From NCBI RefSeq assembly GCF_000372745.1, contig NZ_KB889651.1, positions 62,001-126,000 of the forward strand: a stretch of DNA of 64,000 nucleotides, read 5' to 3'. A program made the position numbers and the translations under genes. The notes under the pieces are model-generated. The model saw only the letters and a program-made list of their open reading frames with translations, was not told the DNA's origin and searched no databases. Of this stretch, positions 26,399-35,047 are shown one piece after another (position 1 is the first letter of the stretch; every line of letters begins with the position of its first letter). Origin of the DNA: Embleya scabrispora DSM 41855. GTDB taxonomy: Bacteria; Actinomycetota; Actinomycetes; Streptomycetales; Streptomycetaceae.

Positions 26399-27172
26399 AT
26401 GATCGTCACCGCCGGCCCCACCCCCGCCCTGACCTACGAGATCTGCATCGACGACGTCCCCGGCGCACTCGCCGCCGAGCGGGTGGGCGCGCACCGGGTC
26501 GAGTTGTGCGCGGACCTGTTCGAGGGCGGCATCACGCCCAGCCTCGGCCTGATCGAGACCACCCTGGCCGCCGTCGACACGATCCGAGTCCACGTCATCG
26601 TGCGCCCGCGCGGCGGCGACTTCGTCTACGACGAGTACGAGGTCGCCGCGATGCGCCGGGACGTCGAGGCGATCCGGGCGGCCGGCGCCCACGGCGTGGT
26701 GATCGGCGCGCTGACCCCGGACGGCGACCTGGACCGGCCGGTGATCGAGCAGTTGCTGGCCGCGGCCGGCGACCGCTCGGTCACCTTCCACCGCGCCTTC
26801 GACATGACCCGCGACCCGCACGCCGCACTGGAGGAGCTGATCGAACTCGGCGTGCATCGGGTGCTCACCTCCGGCCAGGACAGCAGCGTGCTGGAGGGTG
26901 CACCACTGATCGCGCGTCTGGTCGAACAGGCCGCGGGCCGGATCGTGATCATGCCGGGCGGCGGCATCACCGCCCGCAACATCGACCGGGTGCTCGCCGC
27001 CACGGGGGTGCACGAGGTGCACTTCGCGGCGGGCGCGGTCCTGGAGAGCACCGCGACCCACCGCAACCCGCACCCCTACATGGGCGGCGCGCTGCGCCAG
27101 CCGGAGTACGCCCGCCGGGTGACCTCGGCGGACGGCATCCGCGACGTGGTCGAGGCCGCCCGCAAGCACTGA
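26399..27172 (+). CDS. cutC: CutC family protein
   Basis: This 257-residue TIM-barrel protein of the CutC family was named from copper-sensitive E. coli mutants; its biochemical role is still uncertain. Family motifs are clear: EICIDDVPGALAAERVGAHRVELCADLFEGG, VIVRPRGGDFVY, VTFHRAFDMTRDP, RVLTSGQ and IMPGGGI. ATG 26399 follows AGGAGA. It lies 83 bp after the asparaginase and may be read from the same transcript. No copper transporter or sensor is nearby, so a copper role is not supported by context. Confidence 0.93.
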   Translation: MIVTAGPTPALTYEICIDDVPGALAAERVGAHRVELCADLFEGGITPSLGLIETTLAAVDTIRVHVIVRPRGGDFVYDEYEVAAMRRDVEAIRAAGAHGVVIGALTPDGDLDRPVIEQLLAAAGDRSVTFHRAFDMTRDPHAALEELIELGVHRVLTSGQDSSVLEGAPLIARLVEQAAGRIVIMPGGGITARNIDRVLAATGVHEVHFAAGAVLESTATHRNPHPYMGGALRQPEYARRVTSADGIRDVVEAARKH

Positions 27173-27285
27173 CGCACGAACGCGGGCGCCTCTCGGGAAA
27201 CGTGTTCGCCGGGCAGCGATGAGTTTGCCGTGCGGAACAGGTCGGTACTCGTGTACACCACCCACACCGAGTACCGGAGGTAACG

Positions 27286-27765
27286 ATGACGGGCAAGGCA
27301 CTCATCACCTGTCTGTGGTTCGACGGCCAGGCCGAGGAGGCCGCGAACCACTACCTGTCCATCTTCGAGGACGCCAAGCTGGGCCGGGTCGGCCGCTACA
27401 CCGAGGCCGGGCCCGGTCCGGCGGGCTCCGTGCTCACCGTCGAATTCGAGATCAACGGGCAGAAGTTCGTCGGTCTCAACGGCGGCCCGCAGTTCACCTT
27501 CAACGAGGCCGTCTCGTTCCAGATCCCGTGCGCGGACCAGGACGAGGTGGACTACTACTGGACCAAGCTGTCCGAGGGCGGGCAGGAGGGTCCCTGCGGG
27601 TGGCTCAAGGACAAGTACGGCGTTTCCTGGCAGGTCGTGCCGACCGAGCTGATCGACATGGTCGGCGACCCGGACCCGGAGAAGGCAACCCGGGCGAGCG
27701 CGGCGATGTTGAAGATGGGCAAGCTCGACATCGCGACGTTGCGCAGGGCGTACGCGGGAGAGTGA
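27286..27765 (+). CDS. VOC-fold protein (PhnB/3-demethylubiquinone methyltransferase-like)
   Basis: This 159-residue protein of the vicinal oxygen chelate superfamily has the PhnB-like signature LWFDGQAEEAANHYLSIFEDAKL. It also has FEINGQKFVGLNGGPQFTFNEAVSFQI and a final YGVSWQVVPTEL. Such proteins are often named after 3-demethylubiquinone methyltransferase, but members with this sequence are not shown to be methyltransferases. ATG 27286 follows GGAGG. Upstream (27235-27280) is a less GC-rich stretch that may hold its promoter. Function is unknown. Confidence 0.9.
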   Translation: MTGKALITCLWFDGQAEEAANHYLSIFEDAKLGRVGRYTEAGPGPAGSVLTVEFEINGQKFVGLNGGPQFTFNEAVSFQIPCADQDEVDYYWTKLSEGGQEGPCGWLKDKYGVSWQVVPTELIDMVGDPDPEKATRASAAMLKMGKLDIATLRRAYAGE

Positions 27766-28202
27766 CGACGTCGCGGATGCGCCGACCGGATCGTGCCCAC
27801 CGCCCCGGGGCATGAGCCGGTCGGCGCGCGCTGCGCGGACGGCGGGAATCGGCCCGGCAGGAATCGTCGCCGCGCGGTCCGACCCGGCGGGCCGAGCGAT
27901 CGTGTGGCCGAACCTGTTCCGCCCGAGGCGGAGTTCGCGCAAGACCCCGCGAACGCGGCCCGAATCGTCCGGGTGTTGCCGCATCCGCTGTTGCGTCCCG
28001 GCGTGCGGTTCCATCGCGGTTACGGCAGCAGCACGTTCAACACGTTCCTCATGTACCGGGCCCGTTCGCATGCCCGCCCGCGCCTTGCGGAAACCGGCCG
28101 GCCTTCGCCACGGGCCACCGAAATCGGTCGTGTCCCGGATGGGTGGGCGAAGGCGTTCGGGTGGGCCGACTCGGGCGTGGCGCAGGCCCGGAGGAAGACG
28201 AG
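27766..28202. other. 437-bp stretch without a supported gene
   Basis: This gap separates two VOC-fold genes that converge on it. Open frames exist on both strands but have biased, low-complexity translations rich in Arg, Pro and Ser, and none has a convincing ribosome-binding site. Nothing else was recognised. It may be decayed coding sequence. Confidence 0.4.
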
Positions 28203-28556
28203 TCAGGCGGGCTGCCACAGCTCGATGCGATTGCCCTCGGGGTCGGTGACCCAGCCGAAGCGACCGACGCCCGCCATGTCCTGCGTCGCCGTAGCCACGT
28301 CCGCTCCCTTGGCGCGCAGTTGAGCGAGCATCGCATCCAGGTCGCGCACCCGGAAGTTGATCATGGTTTGCTGGGCGCGGGAGCCGAAGTAGTCGGTCTC
28401 GGACTCGAACGGCGCCATCACCGTCGGCCCGGCTTCCTGACGCCACAGGCCGTTGTCGTCGGCGTCCAGGCCCAGGCAATCGCGATACCACGCGCCCAGG
28501 GCCACCGGGTCGGCGGCCCGCATGAAGTAACCACCGATTCCAAGCACACGTTCCAT
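28203..28556 (-). CDS. VOC/glyoxalase-like protein
   Basis: This 117-residue single-domain protein of the glyoxalase/bleomycin-resistance superfamily starts ERVLGIGGYFMRAADPVALGAWYRDCLGL. It ends with the typical FGWVTDPEGNRIELWQP, whose final Glu is the usual metal ligand. It is unrelated at sequence level to the PhnB-like neighbour. The ATG at 28556 gives the normal length; an in-frame upstream GTG-type start would add 19 residues outside the fold. Substrate unknown. Confidence 0.9.
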   Translation of the reverse strand: MERVLGIGGYFMRAADPVALGAWYRDCLGLDADDNGLWRQEAGPTVMAPFESETDYFGSRAQQTMINFRVRDLDAMLAQLRAKGADVATATQDMAGVGRFGWVTDPEGNRIELWQPA

Positions 28557-28818
28557 GTCGCCATCTTGCCAGGACAAGCGATCGGCATGCCCGAGTACGC
28601 GCGAGCAGCGCACTCACGGCCGACGCGGGCGGGGGCGACATGCGCGGGATCCATGCGCGGGCACACCCTCGCTGATGTGGCGCGACGATGCACCGACGAC
28701 GGCGCCCTCCCCGCATACCCGGCGCGGTGGCGCCCCCGGCCGCAACCTCCCCCGCGCACCACGCGCCAGGGCACGGCCTCCCGCCGCCGCCTCCCCGGGC
28801 GCTTCGTCGGGTGCGAGA

Positions 28819-28860
28819 GGAAGGCCGGGAGGCGGCCACTCACCGGGCTCCCGGCCTTCC
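28819..28860 (-). terminator. Terminator of the chitinase gene
   Basis: GGAAGGCCGGGAG (28819-28831) pairs perfectly over 13 bp with 28848-28860 around a 16-base loop. It lies 11 bp after the chitinase stop codon. No U-tract is present. Confidence 0.6.
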
Positions 28861-28871
28861 GATCAGGTGGG

Positions 28872-31196
28872 CTACTTGAGCCCGTTGTCGACCGCGGTCA
28901 TCAGCACTCCGGTGTCTCCGCTCATCTCCCAGAGCATTGCGCCCAGGAGGTTCCTGGTGCGGAGCCAGGCCGTCTTCTTGCCGATGGACCATGTGTCGTC
29001 GAAGGTCCACCATTGGCCGTTGTTACCGGTGTAGCCGTAGGTCGAGACCGACTGTTCGTCGTGGTAGACGGTCAGGTTCGGTACCGACGCGATCAGATTG
29101 GCGTAGCCCCTGGTGCCGGCCTCCTCCGGGAACTGGCCCGGTGCGGCGCCGTTGGCGGCCTGCCATTCACCGTGCGCCCCGCCGTCCGTGACCTGTTGCC
29201 AGCCACGGCCGTAGAAGGCGAGCCCGAGCACCAGCTTGCGCGGGTCGACGCCCGCGTCCAGATAGTGCTGGACGGTGGATTCGACACTGAACTTGGTCGG
29301 GTACGGGTCCCCGGCGTCGACGTACAGGTTGCCCTGGTCGCCGGTGCGGTTCGGTTCCCAGCTGTTGTCGCTGCCGGAACCGTGGAAGTCGTAGCCCTGG
29401 ACGTTGGCGAAGTCCATGTAGTCGAACACGCTGGGCGTGCCGTCCCGCGTGGTGATGTCCCAGCCCACGTCGATCTTGCCCGGGTCGGCCGGGGTGAACG
29501 CGGTGAGCAGGTAGTGCTTGCCGGTGGTCGAGCCCAGTGCGTCCATCTGCTTGCGGAACTCGGCCATCAGCAGGGTCAGGTTGTTCTTGTCGTCGGTCGA
29601 GATGTGGTTGCCGGCGTGACCCTCGGAGCCGGGCCACTCCCAGTCGATGTCGAACCCGTCGAAGACGCCCGCCGCGACACCGGTGCCGCCGCGTCCATTG
29701 GTCACCGGCAGGTTGCCCTTGATGTACATGTCCACGCAGGACTTCACGAACTTCTGCCGCGACGCGTCGGTCTTGGCGGCGTCCGAGAAGTACTTGCTGT
29801 ATGTCCAACCGCCGATCGAGATCAGCGACTTGAGCTTCGGGTACTTGGCCTTGAGTTGCAGCAGCTGGTTGTAGTTTCCGGCCAGCGGCTGGTTCCAGGT
29901 GTCGGCGCTCCCGTTGACGGACTCGCCCGCACCGACCGAGCGTTCGTAGTCGGCCCACGAATCGCCCGCACCATCACCCTGGTTGGGATCCTGTGGTCCC
30001 GGGGTGGTGGCTCGGGTGACCCCGTTGAGGCAGGTCAGGTTGGTGGGATCGATGTTGGAGAACGCGTAGTTGAGGTGGGTCAGCTTGGCCGCCGCGCCGG
30101 TGGTGTCCAGTGACTTCATCGTGTAGGCGCGGCCGTAGATGCCCCACTGCACGAAGTAGCCCACACGCGCGTAGTCGTTGCCGGGGTTGCCCCCGCCGGT
30201 GGTCTTGACCGTCAGCGGCGCACTGGCCGGACCGGTCTGGTCGATGGTGTCCCGGGCGACCACCGTGTAGGTGTACGTGGTGTTCGCCGTCAGGCCACTG
30301 TCCCCGTAGGTGGTGGTGGTCACCGTCGCGAGCTTGGTCGCGCCCCGGTAGACGTCGTAGTTCTTGATGCCGTGATCGTCGGTCGCCGCCGCCCAGTTGA
30401 GCGTCAGCGAGGTGTCCGTTACCGCGCTCGCCCGGGGAGTGCCCGGCGCGGTCGGCGGATCGTCGGTGCCGCCACCCGTAGGCTTGGTGCGCAGCGTGGC
30501 CGAGGAACTCGCCGGGCCGGTCTGGCCGATGGTGTCCCGGGCGACGATCTTGTAGACGTAGGCGGTGTCGGCGCTCAGGCCGGTGTCGGTGTAGGCGGTG
30601 CCGGTGGCCGTGCCGACCACCGTGTTGCCCCGGTGGATGTCGTAGTTCTGAATGCCCTTGTCGTCGGTGGCCGCCGGCCAACTCAGCGAGATCGAGTCGA
30701 CGGTGGTCGCGGTGGCGGTGGGCTGTCCCGGTGCGGTCGGCGGGTTGTCCGTCGGCGGCGCGCCGTCGCAGGGACCGCCATTGACCTTGCAGTTGGTGGG
30801 ACTTCCGGGCCCGGAGCCGACGAAGCCGAACTTGGTACTGGCTCCGGGGGCGAGCGAGCCGTTGTACTCGCGGTTCTTCGCGGTGATGTGCGAACCGGAC
30901 TTGGTGATCAGCGTGTCCCAGTACGCGCCCACGGAGGTGCCGGCGGGGAAGTCCCACTCGACGGTCCAGGCCGTGATGGCGGTGGTTCCGGTGTTCTTGA
31001 TCGTCCACTCCGCCTGGAAGCCGCCGCCCCAGTCGGAGGTCTTGGCGAACGTTGCGGTCGCGCCCGCGGCAGCCTGCGCGGGCGCGGCCGACAGGCCGAC
31101 CATCGCGGCGAGCGGGAGAAGCAGGGTGGCACAGATCGCGATGAATCTCTTGCCCTGCCTGGTGCGTTTGGTGCGCCTCACGGTTCCGATGGCCAT
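28872..31196 (-). CDS. Secreted chitinase, CBM2-FN3-FN3-GH18
   Basis: This 774-residue secreted enzyme hydrolyses chitin. Order of parts: a basic signal peptide (about 1-38, ending AQAA), a family 2 carbohydrate-binding module (about 40-142) and two fibronectin type III domains. These two FN3 domains (about 155-345) are near-copies of each other and carry ARDTI.QTGPAS. A GH18 catalytic barrel (about 355-774) follows. The catalytic DxxDxDxE motif is FDGFDIDWEW, with Glu520 the proton donor; GYDFHG and MLWEMSGD complete the barrel. ATG 31196 follows AGGAG. The promoter carries two 12-bp repeats typical of Streptomyces chitinase genes. Confidence 0.97.
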   Translation of the reverse strand: MAIGTVRRTKRTRQGKRFIAICATLLLPLAAMVGLSAAPAQAAAGATATFAKTSDWGGGFQAEWTIKNTGTTAITAWTVEWDFPAGTSVGAYWDTLITKSGSHITAKNREYNGSLAPGASTKFGFVGSGPGSPTNCKVNGGPCDGAPPTDNPPTAPGQPTATATTVDSISLSWPAATDDKGIQNYDIHRGNTVVGTATGTAYTDTGLSADTAYVYKIVARDTIGQTGPASSSATLRTKPTGGGTDDPPTAPGTPRASAVTDTSLTLNWAAATDDHGIKNYDVYRGATKLATVTTTTYGDSGLTANTTYTYTVVARDTIDQTGPASAPLTVKTTGGGNPGNDYARVGYFVQWGIYGRAYTMKSLDTTGAAAKLTHLNYAFSNIDPTNLTCLNGVTRATTPGPQDPNQGDGAGDSWADYERSVGAGESVNGSADTWNQPLAGNYNQLLQLKAKYPKLKSLISIGGWTYSKYFSDAAKTDASRQKFVKSCVDMYIKGNLPVTNGRGGTGVAAGVFDGFDIDWEWPGSEGHAGNHISTDDKNNLTLLMAEFRKQMDALGSTTGKHYLLTAFTPADPGKIDVGWDITTRDGTPSVFDYMDFANVQGYDFHGSGSDNSWEPNRTGDQGNLYVDAGDPYPTKFSVESTVQHYLDAGVDPRKLVLGLAFYGRGWQQVTDGGAHGEWQAANGAAPGQFPEEAGTRGYANLIASVPNLTVYHDEQSVSTYGYTGNNGQWWTFDDTWSIGKKTAWLRTRNLLGAMLWEMSGDTGVLMTAVDNGLK

Positions 31197-31285
31197 GGGT
31201 GCTCCTGGATTTGGGATCCGATGGAGAACCTGCGCCCCACAATGGGCCGGGATGTCCGGCCCACACAGTAGGGCGAGCGTAATGA

Positions 31286-31316
31286 AGGTCTGGACCAATA
31301 ATCAAGGTCTAGACCA
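31286..31316 (-). promoter_or_regulatory. Chitinase promoter direct repeats (DasR-type sites)
   Basis: Read on the minus strand, TGGTCTAGACCT (31316-31305) and TGGTCCAGACCT (31297-31286) lie 19 bp apart, start to start. They match the 12-bp direct repeats known from Streptomyces chitinase promoters and the core of the DasR site (TGGTCTAGACCA). A possible -10 element, TACTGT, reads on the minus strand at 31270-31265. N-acetylglucosamine-dependent control by DasR is therefore expected. Confidence 0.8.
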
Positions 31317-31504
31317 GTAGGGATCAGTGGGGACCGGGATCGACCGAAATCCACTCGCCTGAACGGCAATCCCGCGACCCCGCATCAGCCCGCGGCCGAG
31401 CGCACGCCCGGAGACCCCGAAGCAGCGCCCGAACGACCGAACGCAGCCTGCCGTTTCGTTGGCCGCACTCGTTGTTCGACAGCCCTTCACGCAAAATGTG
31501 ATTT

Positions 31505-31523
31505 GTGACATGGTACATGTCAC
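31505..31523. promoter_or_regulatory. 19-bp palindrome upstream of the collagenase gene
   Basis: GTGACATGGTACATGTCAC has perfect 8-bp arms around three bases. It lies in the 536-bp divergent region between chitinase and collagenase, about 210 bp before the collagenase start, in a stretch of lower GC content. It looks like a dimeric regulator site; the regulator is not known. Confidence 0.5.
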
Positions 31524-31566
31524 GCGGTCGGCCGGACGCTCCCCTTCCGGTCCTCTGCAGCGCCAA

Positions 31567-31600
31567 CTGCCCCACCACCGTTGGGATTTCGGTGGGGCAG
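31567..31600 (+). other. Hairpin in the presumed collagenase 5' leader
   Basis: CTGCCCCACC (31567-31576) pairs perfectly with GGTGGGGCAG (31591-31600) around a 14-base loop. It lies between the palindrome at 31505 and the collagenase start. It could shape the mRNA leader or stop read-through; no known riboswitch was recognised. Confidence 0.4.
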
Positions 31601-31732
31601 GGACCAGGACCACGCTCGCGCCGATCCCGAAGTCCCCGGAGCGGGACCGGCGACGAACCGCTCATGCCGTGGCACCACCCCTCATCCGGAGGCACGCATC
31701 GGCGTGACCTCTGTTCCGCAAGGAGACGGTCT

Positions 31733-34327
31733 TTGCGAACCAAACCGGCACGACAGGGACTTCGCCGCATCGCGGTGGTCACCATCTCCCTCGCCATGGG
31801 CTTCGGGTTGTTCACCCAGCCCGGATCGGCCGCCCCCTCCGATCCGGCCGTGACGACACCGACGGCCCGGGCGGCCTCCACGTCCGCCCCCACCTCCACC
31901 GCCGGACCGTCGGCCGCCATCGCCCCCAGCGCCTCGGCCGACCAAACCCCGCACACCCAGGGCAAACCGCTACCGGTACCCGCCCGCCCACCGCTGTCCG
32001 CGTCCGCGTCGGCCACCGCCCGGCGCGACTACGACGATCCGTCGGCCGCCGTACTCCCGGCCCGCCCGTCCATGGCCGCCGAGCAACGCGCCGCCGCGGC
32101 GGCGACCTGCACGGTCGCCGACTTCGCCGGACGCAGCGGCGCCGCGCTCGTCCAGCAGATCAAGGCATCGACCACGGACTGCGTCAACACGCTGTTCACG
32201 GTCACCGGGCCCGACGCCTACTCGATCTTCCGTGAGGCGCAGATGACCACGGTCGCCTACGCCCTGCGCGACCTGGCCGGCGCCTACCCGGGCAACGGCA
32301 GCACCGGCGCCCCGCAGATCGTGCTCTTCCTGCGGGCCGGCTACTACGTGCACTGGTACAACCAGTCCACCGTGGGCACCTACGGCCCCACGTTGCAGAC
32401 CGCCATCCGATCGGGTCTGGACGCCTTCTACGCCAATACGCACTCCTCCGACGTCACCGACGCCAACGGCGAGACGCTGGCCGAGGCGGTCACCCTGATC
32501 GACAGCGCCGAGGAGAACGCCCGTTACCTCTACGTGGTCAAGCGCCTGTTGGCGGGCTACAACAGCTCGTACGACGCGTCCTGGTGGATGAAGGCCGCGG
32601 TCAACAACGTCTTCACCGTGCTGTTCCGCGGGCACCAGGTCCCCGAATTCGTCACCGCGGTGCAGGCCGACCCGAGCATCGTCGACGCGGTCGACGCGTT
32701 CGCGACCGCGCACCGCGACCTGCTCGGCACCGACCGCGCGTACCTGACCACCAACGCGGGTCGCGAACTGGTCCGCTTCGTGCAGTACCCGACCCTCCAG
32801 GCCAAGGTGCGCCCGAAGGTGCGCGCGCACCTGCAGGCCACCTCGATGACCGGCCCCACCGCACCGCTGTGGGTCGCCCTGGCCGAGGGAACGGACTTCT
32901 ACGACAAGGCACAGTGCGCCTACTACGACACCTGCAACCTCCAGGCCAGGCTGACCGCGGCCGTGCTGACCGTCGACTACACGTGCAGTACGAGCATCCG
33001 CATCCGCGCGCAGGAGCTGACCCCGGCCAACCTCGGCGCCGCGTGCACCAGTCTGCGCAACCAGGACGCCTACTTCCACGGCGTGGTCGCGGACAACGGC
33101 CCCGTCGCCAACGACCACAACAGCACCATCGAGGTCGTGGTCTTCGACTCCAGCAGCGACTACCAGACCTACGCCGGCGCGATCTTCGGCATCGACACCA
33201 ACAACGGCGGCATGTACCTGGAGGGCGACCCGAGCGCAGCCGGCAACCAGCCGCGCTTCATCGCCTACGAGGCCGAGTGGACGCGTCCCGCGTTCGAGAT
33301 CTGGAACCTCAACCACGAGTACACGCACTACCTCGACGGCCGCTTCGACATGGCCGGCGACTTCAACGCCGGCGTCACCACCCCGACCATCTGGTGGATC
33401 GAGGGCTTCGCCGAGTACGTCTCCTACTCCTACCGCAACCTGCCCTACGACGCGGCGATCACCGAGGCGGGCAAGCACACCTACGCGCTGAGCACGGTGT
33501 TCGACACCACCTACTCCCACGACACGACCCGCATCTACCGCTGGGGCTACCTCGGGGTGCGGTACATGCTGCAAAAGCACCCCGCGGACGTCACCCGGCT
33601 GCTGGGCTACTACCGGGCCGGCGACTGGACCGGCGCCCGCTCGTTCCTGACGAGCACCATCGGCACCCGCTACGACAGCGACTGGTACACGTGGCTGGCG
33701 GCCTGCGCGGCGGGCGACTGCGGCGGCGGCACTCCCGCCAACCGTCCGCCGGTGGCCGAGTTCACCAGCGCCGTCACCGGCACCTCGGTCGCCTTCGCCG
33801 ACACCTCCACCGACCCGGACGGCACCATCGCCTCCCGTGCCTGGGACTTCGGCGACGGCACCACCTCGACCGCGACCAACCCGACCAAGACCTACGCCGC
33901 GGGCACCTACACCGTACGGCTGACCGTGACCGACAACCGAGGCGCCACCGCCAACGTCACGCACACCGTCACGGTCACCGGCGGCGGCACCGCCGAGTGC
34001 ACCGACCCCGACACCCGCGCGCTGGGCAAGAACTGCCGGCGCAGCGCCCTGTCGGCGGCGACGGATGGAAACGACAAGCTCTACTTCTACATCTACATCC
34101 CGGCGGGTACCGCCCGTCTGAACATCACCACCGCCGGTGGTACCGGCAACGCCGACCTCTACTACAACAGTGACGTGTGGGCCACGAACACCGCCTACAC
34201 GGTCAAGTCCACCGCGGCCGGAAACGCCGAGACGCTGACCATCACGGCACCGCCCGAGGGCTACCACTACATCACCCTCCACGCGAAGCAGTCCTTCGCC
34301 GGCACGTCGCTCACCACCGCCTACTGA
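31733..34327 (+). CDS. Secreted collagenase (M9) with PKD and PPC domains
   Basis: This 864-residue zinc metalloprotease is exported to degrade collagen or gelatin-like proteins. The TTG at 31733 is chosen because AAGGAGA precedes it and the next residues (RTKPARQGLRRIAVVTISLA) form a proper signal peptide. A Ser/Thr/Ala-rich pro-region follows, then the M9 N-terminal and peptidase domains with zinc motif HEYTH (528-532) and the downstream EGFAEY. One PKD domain (about 670-755; FGDGTTSTATNPTKTYAAGTYTV) and a bacterial pre-peptidase C-terminal domain (about 765-864) complete it. It is divergent from the chitinase, consistent with polymer scavenging. Confidence 0.95.
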   Translation: MRTKPARQGLRRIAVVTISLAMGFGLFTQPGSAAPSDPAVTTPTARAASTSAPTSTAGPSAAIAPSASADQTPHTQGKPLPVPARPPLSASASATARRDYDDPSAAVLPARPSMAAEQRAAAAATCTVADFAGRSGAALVQQIKASTTDCVNTLFTVTGPDAYSIFREAQMTTVAYALRDLAGAYPGNGSTGAPQIVLFLRAGYYVHWYNQSTVGTYGPTLQTAIRSGLDAFYANTHSSDVTDANGETLAEAVTLIDSAEENARYLYVVKRLLAGYNSSYDASWWMKAAVNNVFTVLFRGHQVPEFVTAVQADPSIVDAVDAFATAHRDLLGTDRAYLTTNAGRELVRFVQYPTLQAKVRPKVRAHLQATSMTGPTAPLWVALAEGTDFYDKAQCAYYDTCNLQARLTAAVLTVDYTCSTSIRIRAQELTPANLGAACTSLRNQDAYFHGVVADNGPVANDHNSTIEVVVFDSSSDYQTYAGAIFGIDTNNGGMYLEGDPSAAGNQPRFIAYEAEWTRPAFEIWNLNHEYTHYLDGRFDMAGDFNAGVTTPTIWWIEGFAEYVSYSYRNLPYDAAITEAGKHTYALSTVFDTTYSHDTTRIYRWGYLGVRYMLQKHPADVTRLLGYYRAGDWTGARSFLTSTIGTRYDSDWYTWLAACAAGDCGGGTPANRPPVAEFTSAVTGTSVAFADTSTDPDGTIASRAWDFGDGTTSTATNPTKTYAAGTYTVRLTVTDNRGATANVTHTVTVTGGGTAECTDPDTRALGKNCRRSALSAATDGNDKLYFYIYIPAGTARLNITTAGGTGNADLYYNSDVWATNTAYTVKSTAAGNAETLTITAPPEGYHYITLHAKQSFAGTSLTTAY

Positions 34328-34361
34328 CCCGAACGCGCACCACGAGTCGCGCGGCTCGTAC

Positions 34362-34401
34362 CGGGCGGCGGCGGGGCCCTACCGGGCCTCGTCGCCGCCC
34401 G
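34362..34401 (+). terminator. Hairpin after the collagenase gene
   Basis: CGGGCGGCG (34362-34370) pairs with CGCCGCCCG (34393-34401), with further pairing inside. It begins 35 bp after the collagenase stop. No U-tract follows. The rest of the 197-bp gap to the convergent S26 gene shows nothing else. Confidence 0.5.
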
Positions 34402-34524
34402 TCGTCGACTCGCGGGCGACGGACGCGGGCCGGAGCAGCACCGCCCGATCGGCACCGCAGCGAACGGCGTCACCACGACGACCCCCGCGGGGCCGTCGGC
34501 CGCGTACCCCGACATCCGCCACCG

Positions 34525-35019
34525 TCAGCCGACATCCCCTGCGGTCAACCGACCGCCGCCGGGCGCGTCGGCAACCGACCTGCCCCGCGCGCCGCCGATC
34601 ACCACGCCGAGCACGGTCGAGGTCGGCACGTACCCGAAGTGCCGCGAGTCCTGCGTGCGCGCCGCGTCCCCGCGTACCACCAGCGAACCGGCCGGCACGG
34701 CCGTTCCGCGCACCGCGTGCACCGCCGGGCGCACCTCGCGCGGCACCGGATCGCCGGGCATCGCCGCGACCCGTTTGACCAGCCAGCGCAGGTCGTCCTC
34801 CGCGCCGTACCGGACCGGATTGCGAAAGACGATCGCGTCGCCGCGCCGCACGGCGGTGGTCCGACGCACGATCAACCGCTCGCCGTCCACGAACGTCGGT
34901 GCCATGCTCATCCCGGTCACCCGCACCAGCGCCAACCGCGAGCGCACCGCCCACCCGGCCAGCGCCGCACTCGCCGCGACCGCCCCGAGGACCAGGGCCG
35001 CACGCCCGTTCCGCCTCAC
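34525..35019 (-). CDS. S26-family signal peptidase-like protein
   Basis: This 164-residue membrane-anchored serine protease has one N-terminal helix (about 8-25). The catalytic Ser38 lies in GMSMAP and the catalytic Lys82 in WLVKRVAAMPGD; DSRHFGYVPTSTVLG is the closing family motif. GTG 35019 follows GGAGGTGG. It lies 28 bp after the ABC transporter and ends the peptide operon. It is shorter than general signal peptidases, similar in size to small dedicated S26 proteases. Both peptide precursors carry AGA directly before their first Cys, a signal-peptidase-type site. I infer that this enzyme removes their leaders; a nickel-SOD maturation role was considered, but no sodN is nearby. Confidence 0.85.
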   Translation of the reverse strand: MRRNGRAALVLGAVAASAALAGWAVRSRLALVRVTGMSMAPTFVDGERLIVRRTTAVRRGDAIVFRNPVRYGAEDDLRWLVKRVAAMPGDPVPREVRPAVHAVRGTAVPAGSLVVRGDAARTQDSRHFGYVPTSTVLGVVIGGARGRSVADAPGGGRLTAGDVG

Positions 35020-35047
35020 CGCGCCACCTCCGCGCGCCCGTTCGACC

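Noticed and set aside
27793-28323. Possible gene between the two VOC-fold genes
   Set aside because: Translation is low complexity with no family resemblance and it runs through the end of the real minus-strand VOC gene.
28143-30113. 656-codon plus-strand frame opposite the chitinase
   Set aside because: Shadow frame; the minus strand encodes an unmistakable GH18 enzyme with signal peptide.
34525-35019. S26 protease as nickel superoxide dismutase maturation protease
   Set aside because: Size and motifs would allow it, but there is no sodN nearby, and the gene closes the Cys-rich peptide operon.
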